The notes beneath the pieces are model-generated. The model searched no databases and was not told where the DNA came from. It was given only the letters and a program-made list of their open reading frames with translations. Positions 30,663 through 40,168 of a stretch of 64,000 bases of DNA are shown piece after piece (within the stretch, counting starts at the first letter, position 1; each line of letters opens with the position of its first letter). Location: the NCBI RefSeq assembly GCF_028622115.1, contig NZ_CP097263.1, forward strand, positions 682,001-746,000. Direction: 5' to 3'. Source of the stretch: Kutzneria chonburiensis. Lineage in GTDB: Bacteria; Actinomycetota; Actinomycetes; Mycobacteriales; Pseudonocardiaceae. The translations under genes and the position numbers were made by a program.

Positions 30663-33278
30663 ATGCGGATCCGTGCGGCGACGGCGGTTTCGGCGCTGGT
30701 GGCGGGCTTTCTGACGGTCACGGTGGGTTCGCCCGCGGCCGCCGCCTCCACCGATCCGACGACGTTGGTGAACCCGTTCGTGGGCACCGAGAACTTCGGC
30801 AACACCTTTCCCGGCCCGAGCGCCCCGTTCGGCATGGTGCAGGTCAGTCCGGACACCGGCGGCCAGGGCGGCTACGACTACGACCAGAACGCCATCTACG
30901 GTTTCAGCCAGACCCATCTGTCCGGGGTCGGCTGTGGCGTGATGGGCGAAGTGCCGGTCATGCCGACCACCGGCGACGTGTCCTCGGTGGACCCGGCCCA
31001 CTACGCCTCGGCCTATTCACACGGTGACGAGCAGGCCACTCCCGGTTACTACCGGGTCGGTCTGTCCACCTACGGCGTGAACGCCGAGCTCACGGCCACG
31101 CCGCGGACCGGGTGGCAGCGCTACACGTTCCCCTCGACCGGGCAGGCAAACGTCCTGTTCAACACCGGCAAGGCGAACCAGTCGGTGCTCGACTCAGAGG
31201 TCCACGTCGTCGACAACCACACGGTCGAGGGACGCGTGCACGACGGCGGCTTCTGCGCCGGGCACGACGAGCACACCGTCTACTTCACCGCCAGCTTCGA
31301 CCGCCCCTTCGCCTCGTACGGGACCTGGCGCGACAGCACGACCACCGCCGGTTCGCGGGACGCCTCCGGCGCCGGCGGCAACGGCGCGTGGGTCACCTTC
31401 GACGCCTCCCAGCAGCACACCGTCACGCTCAAGGTCGGCCTGTCCTACACCGGCCCGGCCGGCGCGCGGGCCAATCTCCAGCAGGAGACCGGCGGCTCGT
31501 ACGACTTCAACACCGTGCGGCAGCGGCTGCACGACGCGTGGGTCAGCGAGCTGAACAGCATCGAGGTCGGCGGCGGCAGCCAGGACCGGCAGACCGCCTT
31601 CTACACCTCGCTCTACCACGCCCAGCTGCACCCGAACCTGGCCGGCGACGTGGACGGCCGCTACGCCGGCTTCGACAACCGGGTGCACCGGGCCAGCGAC
31701 TTCACGCCGTACCAGAACTTCTCGCTGTGGGACACCTACCGGCCGCAGAACCAGCTGCTGGAGATGCTGCACGCCGACGTGGCACGGGACGTGGCGCTGT
31801 CGGTGGTGGCGGCCGGTCGGGACGGCGGCTGGCTGCCGCGCTGGGCGCTGGCCAACAGCGAGACCAACATCATGACCGGCGACCCGGTGACACCGTTCCT
31901 GGTCGAGGCCTGGTCCAAGGGCCTGCTGCGCGGTCACGAGCAGGAGGCGTACGGGCTGCTCAAGGCCAACGCGACCAGCCTGCCGCCGGCCAATTCGCCG
32001 TACAACGGGCGCACCGGTGTGCCGTACTACGCCGACCGCGGCTACATCCCGTCCGGGCTCAAGCGCGGCGCCGACTGTGCCGACAAGGGCGGCGACAACG
32101 ACTGCGACCACCCGGCGTCGTCCACCCTGGAGTACTCGCTGGCCGACGCCGCGCTGGCGCTGATGGCCGACGGCCTCGGACACAAGTCCGACGCCAAGAT
32201 GTTCGCCGCGCGCGGGCAGTTCTACCGCAACCTGTGGGACCCGTCGATCGGCATGTTCCGGCCGCGCACCACCGACGGCACGTTCCTCACCCCGTACGAC
32301 CCGGTGCCGGCCGACCACCAGTTCCACGAGGGCGGCGCGTACCAGTACCAGTGGCTGGTGCCGCAGGACCCGGCCGGGCTGGTGCAGCTGATGGGCGGCC
32401 GGGAGGCGGCCGAGCGGCGGCTGGACGCGTTCTTCGCCTACCCGCACCTGCTGTCGGACGTCGGCCGGACCGTGCACGACGACTGGATCGCCAGCCCGTA
32501 CGACTACTACAGCAAGCCGACCTACAACCCGAACAACGAGCCCGACCTGCTGGCCCCGTACATGTACCTGTGGGCGGGCGCGCCGGCCAAGACGGCGACC
32601 GTGGTGCGGGCGGCGATGACGCTGTTCACCACCGGCCCCAACGGCATGACCGGCAACGACGACCTGGGCACCATGAGCGCCTGGTACGTGTTCTCCTCGC
32701 TGGGCTTCTACCCGACGGTGTCGGGCGGGCAGTTCCTGGCCCTGTCCAGCCCGCAGTTCCCGAGCATGACCGTCCACTCCGGACAGAAGAGCTTCACCGT
32801 CAGCGCGCCCGGGGTCACGGATGTGAACCGGTACGTGCAGACCGTGTCGCTCAACGGCCGGGCGGTCAACGGCAGCTGGCTCAACTGGAGCGACCTGGCC
32901 GCCGGCGGCACGCTCACCGTCAACGTCGGCAGTTCGCCGTCGCGCTGGGCCACCGCCGACCGGGACCAGCCGCCGTCGGTCGGCCGTGCCGAGCCGGACT
33001 CGCGCCGGCACGTGGACGCGTCGGTCCGCGGCGCGAGCGTCGACGTGGTGGGTCAGGCGCCGGGGGCGTTACCGATCTCGTTATCCGCCTCCGGCGGCTG
33101 GACCGTCCACCCCGGCGCGCTGCTGCTCCGCTCGAACCACGTGCCCACGCAGCAGACCGTCGCCCTCGTACCACCACCCGGCACCAAGCCCGGCAGCTAC
33201 CAGGTCACCGTGACCGTCAGGGCCGCCGGCGCCAACACCGTGACCCGAACCGCCACAGTCCAGGTCACCGCTCCCTAG
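30663..33278 (+). CDS. Secreted GH92 alpha-1,2-mannosidase
   Basis: An 871-residue exported glycosidase. A signal peptide (MRIRAATAVSALVAGFLTVT, cleavage near AAA-AS) is followed by the N-terminal beta-sandwich and the (alpha/alpha)6 catalytic domain of family 92. Hallmarks are VNPFVGTENFGNTFPGPSAP, NFSLWDTYRPQNQL, GGAYQYQWLVPQD, NEPDLLAPYMYLWAG and GNDDLGTMSAWYVFSSLGFY. The last 100 residues form an extra beta domain. GH92 enzymes are calcium-dependent and trim alpha-mannose from glycoproteins or fungal mannans. I prefer ATG 30663 (behind AAGGGGTG) to the GTG at 30654. Confidence 0.93.
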   Translation: MRIRAATAVSALVAGFLTVTVGSPAAAASTDPTTLVNPFVGTENFGNTFPGPSAPFGMVQVSPDTGGQGGYDYDQNAIYGFSQTHLSGVGCGVMGEVPVMPTTGDVSSVDPAHYASAYSHGDEQATPGYYRVGLSTYGVNAELTATPRTGWQRYTFPSTGQANVLFNTGKANQSVLDSEVHVVDNHTVEGRVHDGGFCAGHDEHTVYFTASFDRPFASYGTWRDSTTTAGSRDASGAGGNGAWVTFDASQQHTVTLKVGLSYTGPAGARANLQQETGGSYDFNTVRQRLHDAWVSELNSIEVGGGSQDRQTAFYTSLYHAQLHPNLAGDVDGRYAGFDNRVHRASDFTPYQNFSLWDTYRPQNQLLEMLHADVARDVALSVVAAGRDGGWLPRWALANSETNIMTGDPVTPFLVEAWSKGLLRGHEQEAYGLLKANATSLPPANSPYNGRTGVPYYADRGYIPSGLKRGADCADKGGDNDCDHPASSTLEYSLADAALALMADGLGHKSDAKMFAARGQFYRNLWDPSIGMFRPRTTDGTFLTPYDPVPADHQFHEGGAYQYQWLVPQDPAGLVQLMGGREAAERRLDAFFAYPHLLSDVGRTVHDDWIASPYDYYSKPTYNPNNEPDLLAPYMYLWAGAPAKTATVVRAAMTLFTTGPNGMTGNDDLGTMSAWYVFSSLGFYPTVSGGQFLALSSPQFPSMTVHSGQKSFTVSAPGVTDVNRYVQTVSLNGRAVNGSWLNWSDLAAGGTLTVNVGSSPSRWATADRDQPPSVGRAEPDSRRHVDASVRGASVDVVGQAPGALPISLSASGGWTVHPGALLLRSNHVPTQQTVALVPPPGTKPGSYQVTVTVRAAGANTVTRTATVQVTAP

Positions 33279-33289
33279 CCCCGCTCTTT

Positions 33290-33341
33290 GCTTGGAAGGG
33301 GGCCTTCCTGCACTCCGAGTGCAGGAAGGCCCCTTCCAAGC
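33290..33341 (+). terminator. Long hairpin element between the GH92 gene and htpG
   Basis: A 52-base structure: the arm at 33290-33314 (GCTTGGAAGG then GGGCCTTCCTGCACT) pairs with 33318-33341 apart from one bulged G, around a CCG loop. Each arm contains a palindromic GGCC core, so smaller hairpins are possible. It is probably a strong terminator and, like the element at 20436, looks like a dispersed repeat. Confidence 0.8.
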
Positions 33342-33431
33342 TTCGATCGGCCGCTGCCCCGGTATCCTGCGTTGTTCGGTGGCCCGGTGCTCGACGCCGG
33401 GCCGCCGGTGCGAACAGCGAAAGGATTCCCG

Positions 33432-35315
33432 GTGAACACGCCAGTCGAGACGCTCGAGTTCCAGGCCGAGGCGCGCCAGCTGCTCCAGCTCATGGTGCAC
33501 TCGATCTACTCGAACAAGGACACCTTCCTGCGTGAGCTGATCTCCAACGCCTCCGACGCGCTGGACAAGCTCCGCCTGGAGACCTACCGCGACAAGGACC
33601 TCGCGGCCGACACCTCGGACCTGCGCATCGAGCTGGTCGCCGACCGGGTCGAGCGCACGCTGACCGTGCGGGACAACGGCATCGGCATGTCCCGGGACGA
33701 GGTGGTCGGCCTGATCGGCACCATCGCCAAGTCCGGCACGGCCGAGTTCCTGCGCAAGCTCAAGGAGTCCAAGGACTCCTCGGCCTCGCAGGACCTGATC
33801 GGCCAGTTCGGCGTCGGCTTCTACTCCTCGTTCATGGTGGCCGACCACGTCACGCTGCTGACCCGCAAGGCCGGCGAGGCGGCCGGCACCCGCTGGGAGT
33901 CGGCCGGCGAGGGCACGTACACCATCGAGACGGTGGACGACGCCCCGCAGGGGACGTCGGTGATCCTCAAGCTCAAGCCCGAGGACACCGAGGACCACCT
34001 GTACGACTACACCGCCGAGTGGAAGCTGCGGGAGATCGTCACGCGGTACTCGGACTTCATCACCTGGCCGGTGAAGCTCGAGGTGGAGCGCACGGTCGAG
34101 GACAGGACCACCCGCGAGTTCGAGACGGTGAACTCGGGCAAGGCGCTGTGGGCCCGGTCCAAGGACGAGGTGCCGGCCGAGGAGTACACCGAGTTCTACA
34201 AGCACATCAGCCGGGACTGGAATGACCCCCTTGAGATGATCCAGGTCAAGGCCGAGGGCACGTTCGAGTACCAGGCGCTGCTGTTCCTGCCGGCCAAGGC
34301 GCCGTACGACCTGTTCATGCGGGAGCGCAAGCGCGGCGTGCAGCTGTACGTCAAGCGGGTGTTCATCATGGACGACTGCGAAGCGCTCATGCCCGAGTAC
34401 CTGCGCTTCGTCAAGGGCGTGGTGGACGCGGCCGACCTGTCGCTCAACGTGTCCCGCGAGATCCTCCAGCAGGACCGGCAGATCCAGCTGATGCGCCGCC
34501 GCCTGGTCAAGCGGGTGCTGGCCACCGTGAAGACCATGATGGCCGAGTCGCCGGAGAAGTACGCGACCTTCTGGTCCGAGTTCGGGCCCGCGGTCAAGGA
34601 GGGCCTGCTCTCCGACGCCGAGAACCGCGAGACGCTGCTGGACATCGCCTCCTTCGCGTCGACCCACGACGCCGAGAAGCCGACCACGCTGGCCGACTAC
34701 GTCGACCGGCTGCCCGAGGGCCAGGAGCACATCTACTACATGACCGGCGCGTCCCGGTCGATCGTGGAGAGCTCCCCGCACCTGGAGGCGTTCCGGGCCA
34801 AGGGCCTCGAGGTCCTCATCCTGACCGACGCCATCGACGAGATGTGGGTCGACGCCGGCGACGAGTACCGGGGCAAGAAGTTCCAGTCGGTGGCCAAGGG
34901 CCAGGTCGACCTGGACTCCGAGAAGTCGGAGGAGGCCGGCGAGTTCGAGCCGCTGCTCACCTGGCTGTCGTCGAGTCTCGAGGACAGCGTCAAGCAGGTG
35001 CGGCTGTCGTCCCGGCTCACCACCTCGCCGGCCTGCCTGGTCGGCGAGGCCGGCGACCTCACGCCCACGCTGGAGAAGATGTACCGGGCGATGGGGCAGC
35101 CGGTGCCGGCGGTGAAGCGGGTGCTGGAGCTCAACCCGGAGCACGCGCTGGTCACCGGCATGCGAACCGCGTTCACGGCCGGCGGGCACGAGACCGAGCT
35201 GGGGGAGACCGCCGAGCTGCTCTACGGCATGGCCCTGCTGGCCGAGGGCGGCGAGCTGCCCGACCCGGCCCAGTTCACCAAGGTCCTGGCGGAGAGGCTG
35301 GCCAAGAGCCTGTGA
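33432..35315 (+). CDS. htpG: Molecular chaperone HtpG (Hsp90)
   Basis: A 627-residue bacterial Hsp90. The ATPase domain has the full set of GHKL motifs: FLRELISNASDALDKLR, DNGIGMSRDEV, IAKSGTAEF and IGQFGVGFYSSFMVAD. The middle domain contains LYVKRVFIMDDC and LSLNVSREILQQ, and the C-terminal dimerisation domain ends normally. The GTG start follows AAAGGA at a good distance; the frame continues upstream through the hairpin element but has no homology there. It would fold or stabilise client proteins under stress. Confidence 0.96.
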   Translation: MNTPVETLEFQAEARQLLQLMVHSIYSNKDTFLRELISNASDALDKLRLETYRDKDLAADTSDLRIELVADRVERTLTVRDNGIGMSRDEVVGLIGTIAKSGTAEFLRKLKESKDSSASQDLIGQFGVGFYSSFMVADHVTLLTRKAGEAAGTRWESAGEGTYTIETVDDAPQGTSVILKLKPEDTEDHLYDYTAEWKLREIVTRYSDFITWPVKLEVERTVEDRTTREFETVNSGKALWARSKDEVPAEEYTEFYKHISRDWNDPLEMIQVKAEGTFEYQALLFLPAKAPYDLFMRERKRGVQLYVKRVFIMDDCEALMPEYLRFVKGVVDAADLSLNVSREILQQDRQIQLMRRRLVKRVLATVKTMMAESPEKYATFWSEFGPAVKEGLLSDAENRETLLDIASFASTHDAEKPTTLADYVDRLPEGQEHIYYMTGASRSIVESSPHLEAFRAKGLEVLILTDAIDEMWVDAGDEYRGKKFQSVAKGQVDLDSEKSEEAGEFEPLLTWLSSSLEDSVKQVRLSSRLTTSPACLVGEAGDLTPTLEKMYRAMGQPVPAVKRVLELNPEHALVTGMRTAFTAGGHETELGETAELLYGMALLAEGGELPDPAQFTKVLAERLAKSL

Positions 35316-35430
35316 TCTGCCCGGCGGGGGCATGTGCTGGTCACATGCCCCCCGCTAGCCTTGGTCGCGGAGGTGATGGCGTATCACCGACGACGAGCAG
35401 GGTGACGAGCTGACGACGGCCGCACGGCTG

Positions 35431-36474
35431 GTGTTCGACGCGGCCGCCGGCGCGGTCGGGTTGGTCGCGCGGACGCATCGGGCGATCTCCCGGACCGGAG
35501 TGCTGTCGGGCTTCGTCTACGCGTGTGTCAGCGCCGGCATCACGATCGGCGGCGCGGTGGCCGACCTCACCCTGACGACCACCGGCATCGGACGTCACTA
35601 CCGGCCGTTCCAGAGCACGGTGGCCGGCCGGCGGATCGGCGCGGCGCTGAATGGGGCGGTCGGGGACAGCCTCACCGGTCGCTACGCCGCGCTGGCCACG
35701 CCGATGCGGTTGCGGGCCGACGGGGCGGACCTGCCGCTGGCAGCGCTGCGCCAATGCCAAGATGCCTCGCCGCACGTGATCGTGCTGGTGCACGGCCTGC
35801 TGGAGAACGAGGAGTGGTGGCAGCAGGACGCGGCGGAGGACCGGGTCGACTTCGGGCGCGGCCTGGCCGAGGACCTCGGCGCGAGCGTGCTTCGGGTGCG
35901 CTACAACAGCGGCCGCCCTGTCGCCGACAACGGGCGTGAGCTGGCGTTGCTGCTTGACGAGGTCGTCGCCAACTGGCCCGTGCCGATCGAACGGCTCTCG
36001 CTGGTCGGACACTCCATGGGCGGCCTGGTGGCCCGCAGCGCCGTGCACCACGCGGTCACCGACGGCTTGCCCTGCGCGGGCGTGGTCGGCGACGTCGTCT
36101 GCCTCGGCACCCCGCACCAGGGTTCCGACGTCGAGCGGGCGGCCGAGGCCGTCGGCCGCACGATCGGCCTGTTCCGCCAGTCCGCGCCGCTGGCCACGCT
36201 GTTCGTGCTGCGCAGCGCCGGCATCAAGGACCTGCGGCACGGCCGGATCGCCGCCTCCGAGCGGGTCGGCCGGCAGCTGTTCGTCGCCGCCACACTGGCC
36301 CGCGATCCCGACAGCTGGCCCGGCCGGGTGTTCGGCGATCTGCTCGTCACGCCGGCCAGCGCCACCGACTCGACCCAGACGGCCGACCGGCGGACCCTCG
36401 GCGGCGTCAGCCACAACGCCCTGCTGCGCCATCCCCGTGTGTACGCCGAACTTCGCGGCTGGCTGCGTGGTTGA
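35431..36474 (+). CDS. Lipase/esterase-like alpha/beta hydrolase (start uncertain)
   Basis: A 347-residue reading from GTG 35431. It has HVIVLVHGLLENEEWW (oxyanion region), the nucleophile elbow LVGHSMGGLVARS, CLGTPHQGSDVE and a C-terminal HNALLRHPRVY with the likely catalytic histidine. The first 60 residues contain one hydrophobic stretch. The frame is open back to 35377 with coding-like sequence (ITDDEQGDELTTAARL) and GGAGG at 35369-35373, but no ATG/GTG/TTG is in frame there; an ATC at 35383 is the only well-placed start. The true start is therefore either unusual or obscured. Confidence 0.82.
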   Translation: MFDAAAGAVGLVARTHRAISRTGVLSGFVYACVSAGITIGGAVADLTLTTTGIGRHYRPFQSTVAGRRIGAALNGAVGDSLTGRYAALATPMRLRADGADLPLAALRQCQDASPHVIVLVHGLLENEEWWQQDAAEDRVDFGRGLAEDLGASVLRVRYNSGRPVADNGRELALLLDEVVANWPVPIERLSLVGHSMGGLVARSAVHHAVTDGLPCAGVVGDVVCLGTPHQGSDVERAAEAVGRTIGLFRQSAPLATLFVLRSAGIKDLRHGRIAASERVGRQLFVAATLARDPDSWPGRVFGDLLVTPASATDSTQTADRRTLGGVSHNALLRHPRVYAELRGWLRG

Positions 36475-36483
36475 CCGCTGGGG

Positions 36484-37194
36484 CTAGCCCAGCAGCTCCC
36501 GTGTCGCGGTCATGTCGAGGCGGCCGCCGACCTGGTCGCTGATGGCGTTGACCACGGCGTACCGAATGCCGCGAACCTCGATGGCGCGGATCATGATCTC
36601 GTACAGGTCGGTCTCCAGCAGGTGGAGGAACTCGTTGTACGGCAAGGGTTCCGGCTGCGTGCCCGCGGTGTGGAAGGCGCCGATGCGCAGCGCGATCACC
36701 GACAGGCCCCGCTGCTCGGCGTAGTAGCGGCCGAGGGCCTCGCCGAAAACCTTGGTGACGCCGTAGAGATTGCCGGGGTTGACCGGGTCGTCGGCGGAAA
36801 TCTGTTTGCCGGCCGGATATCCGGACACGGCGTGCACCGACGACGCGAACACCACCCGCCGCACGCCGGCCTGCGCCGCGGCCTCGAACACGTTGCGGCA
36901 GCCGACGATGTTGTTGGGCAGCAACGACTCCCAGTCGGCGGCCAGGCTGGGATCGGCCCCGAGATGGACGACGGTGTCCACCTCCGCGCAGGCCCGGGCC
37001 AACGCATCCGTGTCGCCGAGGTCGGCCGGCACGTAGTCGGAGAACTCCAGCGGCCGGACGTCGGTGGCCCGCAGCACGTACCGGCCGGCCACGTGCCGCA
37101 GGAACCCGGATCCGATCCGCCCCGCCGCCCCGGTGACCAGCACCCGCCCGACGGCGGCGTCCCCGGGCAGCGGCGTGCTCAGCGTGAAGACCAT
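36484..37194 (-). CDS. NAD-dependent epimerase/dehydratase, uronate-dehydrogenase-like
   Basis: A 236-residue short-chain Rossmann enzyme: nucleotide site VLVTGAAGRIG, substrate strand VVHLGADPS, catalytic SSVHAV...YGVTK (Tyr-x-x-x-Lys) and RIGAFHTAG. The size and HLGADPS/SSVHAVSGYP motifs resemble uronate dehydrogenases, which oxidise hexuronic acids to aldarolactones, but other sugar epimerases are possible. It ends 9 bp from the convergent lipase gene and lies 5 bp after the P450 reading frame in the same direction, so it may share that transcript. Confidence 0.85.
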   Translation of the reverse strand: MVFTLSTPLPGDAAVGRVLVTGAAGRIGSGFLRHVAGRYVLRATDVRPLEFSDYVPADLGDTDALARACAEVDTVVHLGADPSLAADWESLLPNNIVGCRNVFEAAAQAGVRRVVFASSVHAVSGYPAGKQISADDPVNPGNLYGVTKVFGEALGRYYAEQRGLSVIALRIGAFHTAGTQPEPLPYNEFLHLLETDLYEIMIRAIEVRGIRYAVVNAISDQVGGRLDMTATRELLG

Positions 37195-37199
37195 GAACC

Positions 37200-38389
37200 T
37201 CAGGCTATCCGCACCGGCAGCTCTTTCAGCCCGCGCAGGATGATGTTGTCGTTGTACGTCGGCTCGCCGGCCAGCTCCAGCCCGTCCAGCCGGGCCAGCG
37301 CCTCGAACACGATCCGCCCCTCCAGCCGGGCCAGCGGCGCGCCGAGGCAGAAGTGCGGCCCGTGCCCGAAGGCCAGGTGCCGCGCCGGCTCCCGCCCGAT
37401 GTCCAGGGTGTCCGGGTTCTCGCACACCTCGGGATCCCGGTTGGCCGCGCCGAACAGCAGGATGGCGGCGCTGCCGGCGGGCGCGTCGAACGAGCCGACC
37501 TTGGCGTCCTGCAAGGCGATCCGGGCGGTGAACTGCACCGGCGGGTCGTAGCGCAGGAACTCCTCGACGGCCCGCTCGGCCAGCGCCGGCTCGGCCCGCA
37601 GCCGGGCCAGCTCGCCCGGGTTGCGCAGCAGCGCGAGGGTGCCGTTGCCGATGAGGTTGACGGTGGTCTCGTGCCCGGCGATCAGCAGCAGGATGCACGT
37701 GGTCAGCAGCTCGGCCTCGGTCAGCACGTCACCGGCCTCCTGCACCTGCACCAGCCCGGACAGCAGGTCCTCGCCGGGGTCGGCGCGGCGCTTGTCGGCC
37801 AGCTGCTGCATGTACTGCCGGAACGCCTCGCGGGCCTTGAACTGCCGGTCCCGCACGCCTTCCGGGATGAGGAAGTCGGGGTCGAGGCCGCGGGCCATGT
37901 CGTGCGACCAGGCGACGACCAGGTCCCGGTCCTCGACCGGCACGTCCAGCAGCTCGCAGATCACCGCGACCGGCAGCGGGCGGGCGATCGCGTCCATCAG
38001 GTTGACGGTGTTGCCCAGATTTCCCTCAGCCAGTGCCGCGGAGACCAGCTCGGCGGTGGTCTGCTCGATCATCGGCGTCAGCCGCTCGACCACCTTGCGG
38101 GTGAACGCCTTCGACACCAGCCCGCGCAGCCGGGTGTGGTCCGGCGGGTTCATGCCGAGGAAGCTGCGCTGCGGCGGGGAGTGCTGTTCAGCGGGCCGGT
38201 CTGCTCGCCCTCGGCGTGGCCGAACCGGCTGTCCCGCAACACGGTCGAGCAGTCCTGCTGACGGGTCACGATCAGCGGCTGGCCGTTGCCGCCGGAGATC
38301 GGCGCGGTCTCCCGCCACTGCCGGAAGGTCGGGTACGGGTCCTGTCTGAGCGCGGGATCGAGCAGCGCGAGCAGGGACGGTGCGGTCAT
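37200..38389 (-). pseudogene. Cytochrome P450, broken by a single-base frameshift
   Basis: Residues 1-67 (DPALRQDPYPTFRQWRETAP) read in one frame; the remaining 330 (SFLGMNPPDHTRLRGLVSKA onward) read in another. All core motifs are intact: I-helix LLLIAGHETTVN, ExxR in EEFLRY, and heme loop FGHGPHFCLGAP. Adding one base to the four-G run at 38176-38179 (C-run on the coding strand) restores a continuous class I bacterial P450. Either a recent inactivation or an assembly error. The ATG overlaps the upstream tetR stop (ATGA), with RBS GAGGAG. Confidence 0.88.
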
Positions 38390-38985
38390 TGCGGCTCCTC
38401 ATCTGCCAGAGCGCCGGTGAAAAGCCAGCGCAGGGCGTGGCCGAACAGCTCGTCGGGCACGCTGTCCGGATCCACCCGGCGCATCCGCACCAGCCCCTGG
38501 AACAGCGCGATGACGATGGCGGACAGCTCGCCGGCCCGCTCCGGGTCCGGCACCGACCGCGCGACCAGCTGGGTGAGCAGGTCCCGCGGCTCCCGCATCC
38601 GCTCGGCGTAGGCCTCCATCAGCTCGGGATTGCGCACGGCGTACAGCCAGAACTCGGCCTGCAGCGGCGCGAAGTCGACGTCCTTGTCGGCCACCTCGAC
38701 CAGCAGCCGGCTGAACGCCCGCTGGGCCTGCGCCGGCTCGGCGTCGGCGGCGATCGCGGTGGCCTGGGTGACCCGGTCGTTGGCTCTCTCCTTGAGCAGC
38801 TCGACGAACAGCTGCTCCTTGCCGCCGAAGTTCGAGTACACCGCCCCGATCGAGTAGCCGGCCGCCTCGGCGATCTCGTCAACCGACGCGCCGGCCAGGC
38901 CCTTCTGCGCGAACACCCGGGCCGCCGCATCCAGCAGCAGCTCCCGGGTGCGCGCCTTGGCCTCTGCCCTGGTCAGCCTGGTCAC
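38386..38985 (-). CDS. TetR/AcrR-family regulator of the P450 operon
   Basis: A 199-residue regulator: residues 10-58 are the helix-turn-helix (LLLDAAARVFAQKGLAGASV, then SIGAVYSNFGGKEQLF), followed by a helical ligand domain with LQAEFWLYAVRNPELM. Its stop overlaps the P450 start, so regulator and enzyme are co-translated, the usual plan for a substrate-induced monooxygenase. An operator-like sequence lies about 20 bp upstream of the start. Confidence 0.92.
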   Translation of the reverse strand: MTRLTRAEAKARTRELLLDAAARVFAQKGLAGASVDEIAEAAGYSIGAVYSNFGGKEQLFVELLKERANDRVTQATAIAADAEPAQAQRAFSRLLVEVADKDVDFAPLQAEFWLYAVRNPELMEAYAERMREPRDLLTQLVARSVPDPERAGELSAIVIALFQGLVRMRRVDPDSVPDELFGHALRWLFTGALADEEPQ

Positions 38986-39003
38986 ATAGCCGACGCTACT
39001 CGG

Positions 39004-39017
39004 ATAGTGAACGCTAT
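39004..39017 (-). promoter_or_regulatory. TetR operator candidate before tetR-P450
   Basis: ATAGTGAACGCTAT, an imperfect palindrome with a half-site (AGTGAAC) common in actinobacterial TetR operators. It lies about 20 bp upstream of the regulator's ATG. Confidence 0.4.
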
Positions 39018-39037
39018 GTCAATTGACCTCGGGTCCA

Positions 39038-39556
39038 TCAGCTGGCGAGCGCCTTGGCGCAGATCGCGCCCACCTGGCGGGCGAAGGCGTCCGGGTCGGC
39101 CGGCTTCTTGATGCTCATGATCAGCCCGCAGCCCCGGTCGTTGCCCTGCATGGCGAAGTTGGTGCCGTTGGCGTTACGCATGGCCGGGTAGGGGAAACCG
39201 GTGACGTCGACGGCGTCCGGCCACCCGTCCTTGAAATCGGACAGCGTGCCGGTGCCGGAGAACTCGCCGAAGCCGATGCTCAGCGCCACCCGGGTGCCCG
39301 GCGTTGCCGCGCCCGACGGGTGGTAGGCGCAGGTGGAGCCGACCGGCGAGGCCGACTCGTTCTTGGCCGGCCCGGTCGGCATGCCCAGCATCGACTCGGC
39401 GTCGGCCTGGGTGAAGAACTTGCAGGCGTCGACCGGCTTGCCGGCCGTCGCCGACGAGCCGGTGGTGGCCGCCGGCGCACCGGAGGACGTGGTCTGGGCG
39501 GCGGCACAGCCGGTGGCGGCGACGGCGGCCAGCAGCAGAGTGATCACGATGCGCAT
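39038..39556 (-). CDS. Putative DUF3558-type lipoprotein
   Basis: A 172-residue secreted lipoprotein: short signal with lipobox VAATGC, a Thr/Ser/Ala-rich linker, then a domain with DACKFFTQADAESMLG, GSTCAYHP and RGCGLIMSI, whose paired cysteines could form disulphides. This is the pattern of the actinobacterial DUF3558 family of unknown function. It starts 1 bp after the stop of a paralogue, so the two form a tandem pair. Confidence 0.8.
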   Translation of the reverse strand: MRIVITLLLAAVAATGCAAAQTTSSGAPAATTGSSATAGKPVDACKFFTQADAESMLGMPTGPAKNESASPVGSTCAYHPSGAATPGTRVALSIGFGEFSGTGTLSDFKDGWPDAVDVTGFPYPAMRNANGTNFAMQGNDRGCGLIMSIKKPADPDAFARQVGAICAKALAS

Positions 39557-39557
39557 G

Positions 39558-40103
39558 TCAGCCCAACACCTTCTTGCAGATCGCGGATTCCTTGGCCGAG
39601 GTCCCGTCCGGGTCGGACGGCTGTTCGATCATCACGGCCACCAGGCAGCCCCGGTTGCCCTTGGTCGCGGCGAACTGGGCGCCGTTGGCCGACCGCGCCG
39701 CCGCATAGCCCAGGCCGTCGACCGGACGGGCGGTGTCGTTGTCGCCCTGGAACTCCGTGACGGTGGTCGGGCCGAGCGGCCCGGTGAACACGGTGACGCT
39801 CACGGCCAGCTTGAAGCCGTCCACAGTGGCGTCGGCGGCGGCGTAGGCACAGGTGCTGTCGTTCTCGGTGATGTGCGTGAGCTTGCCGGCGGCGACGGCC
39901 TTGGCGCCCAGCAGCGCCTCCGCCTCCGAGTGCCCGATGTACTTGCAGGTGTCGACCGAGCCGCCGTCCTGGAACGTGTCGCCCTCGACCGACGGGGAGG
40001 CCGACGTCGATGTCGGCGCGGCGGCCGGGGGCGGTGACTTGGCGGGCTGACCGCAGGCCGTCACGGTGACGGCGGCCAGCAGCAGGGGGATCACTTGGCG
40101 CAT
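39558..40103 (-). CDS. Putative DUF3558-type lipoprotein (paralogue)
   Basis: A 181-residue lipoprotein: MRQVIPLLLAAVTVTACG with lipobox VTAC, a Pro/Ser/Thr linker, then DTCKYIGHSEAEALLGA, NDSTCAYAA and NRGCLVAVMIEQPSDPDG. These line up with the neighbouring paralogue, including the C-terminal AICKKVLG versus AICAKALAS. The start at ATG 40103 puts the signal peptide at the very N-terminus; an ATG at 40130 is possible. Probably anchored on the outer face of the membrane. Confidence 0.8.
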   Translation of the reverse strand: MRQVIPLLLAAVTVTACGQPAKSPPPAAAPTSTSASPSVEGDTFQDGGSVDTCKYIGHSEAEALLGAKAVAAGKLTHITENDSTCAYAAADATVDGFKLAVSVTVFTGPLGPTTVTEFQGDNDTARPVDGLGYAAARSANGAQFAATKGNRGCLVAVMIEQPSDPDGTSAKESAICKKVLG

Positions 40104-40168
40104 AACCGCAGATGGTGGGCCATGCCCCAAGGGGCACCGCCTCCGGATCTACGCGGTTGCCCCTAAGT

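Noticed and set aside
33081-35333. Minus-strand frame of 750 codons opposite htpG
   Set aside because: Low-complexity shadow; htpG motifs are unmistakable on the plus strand.
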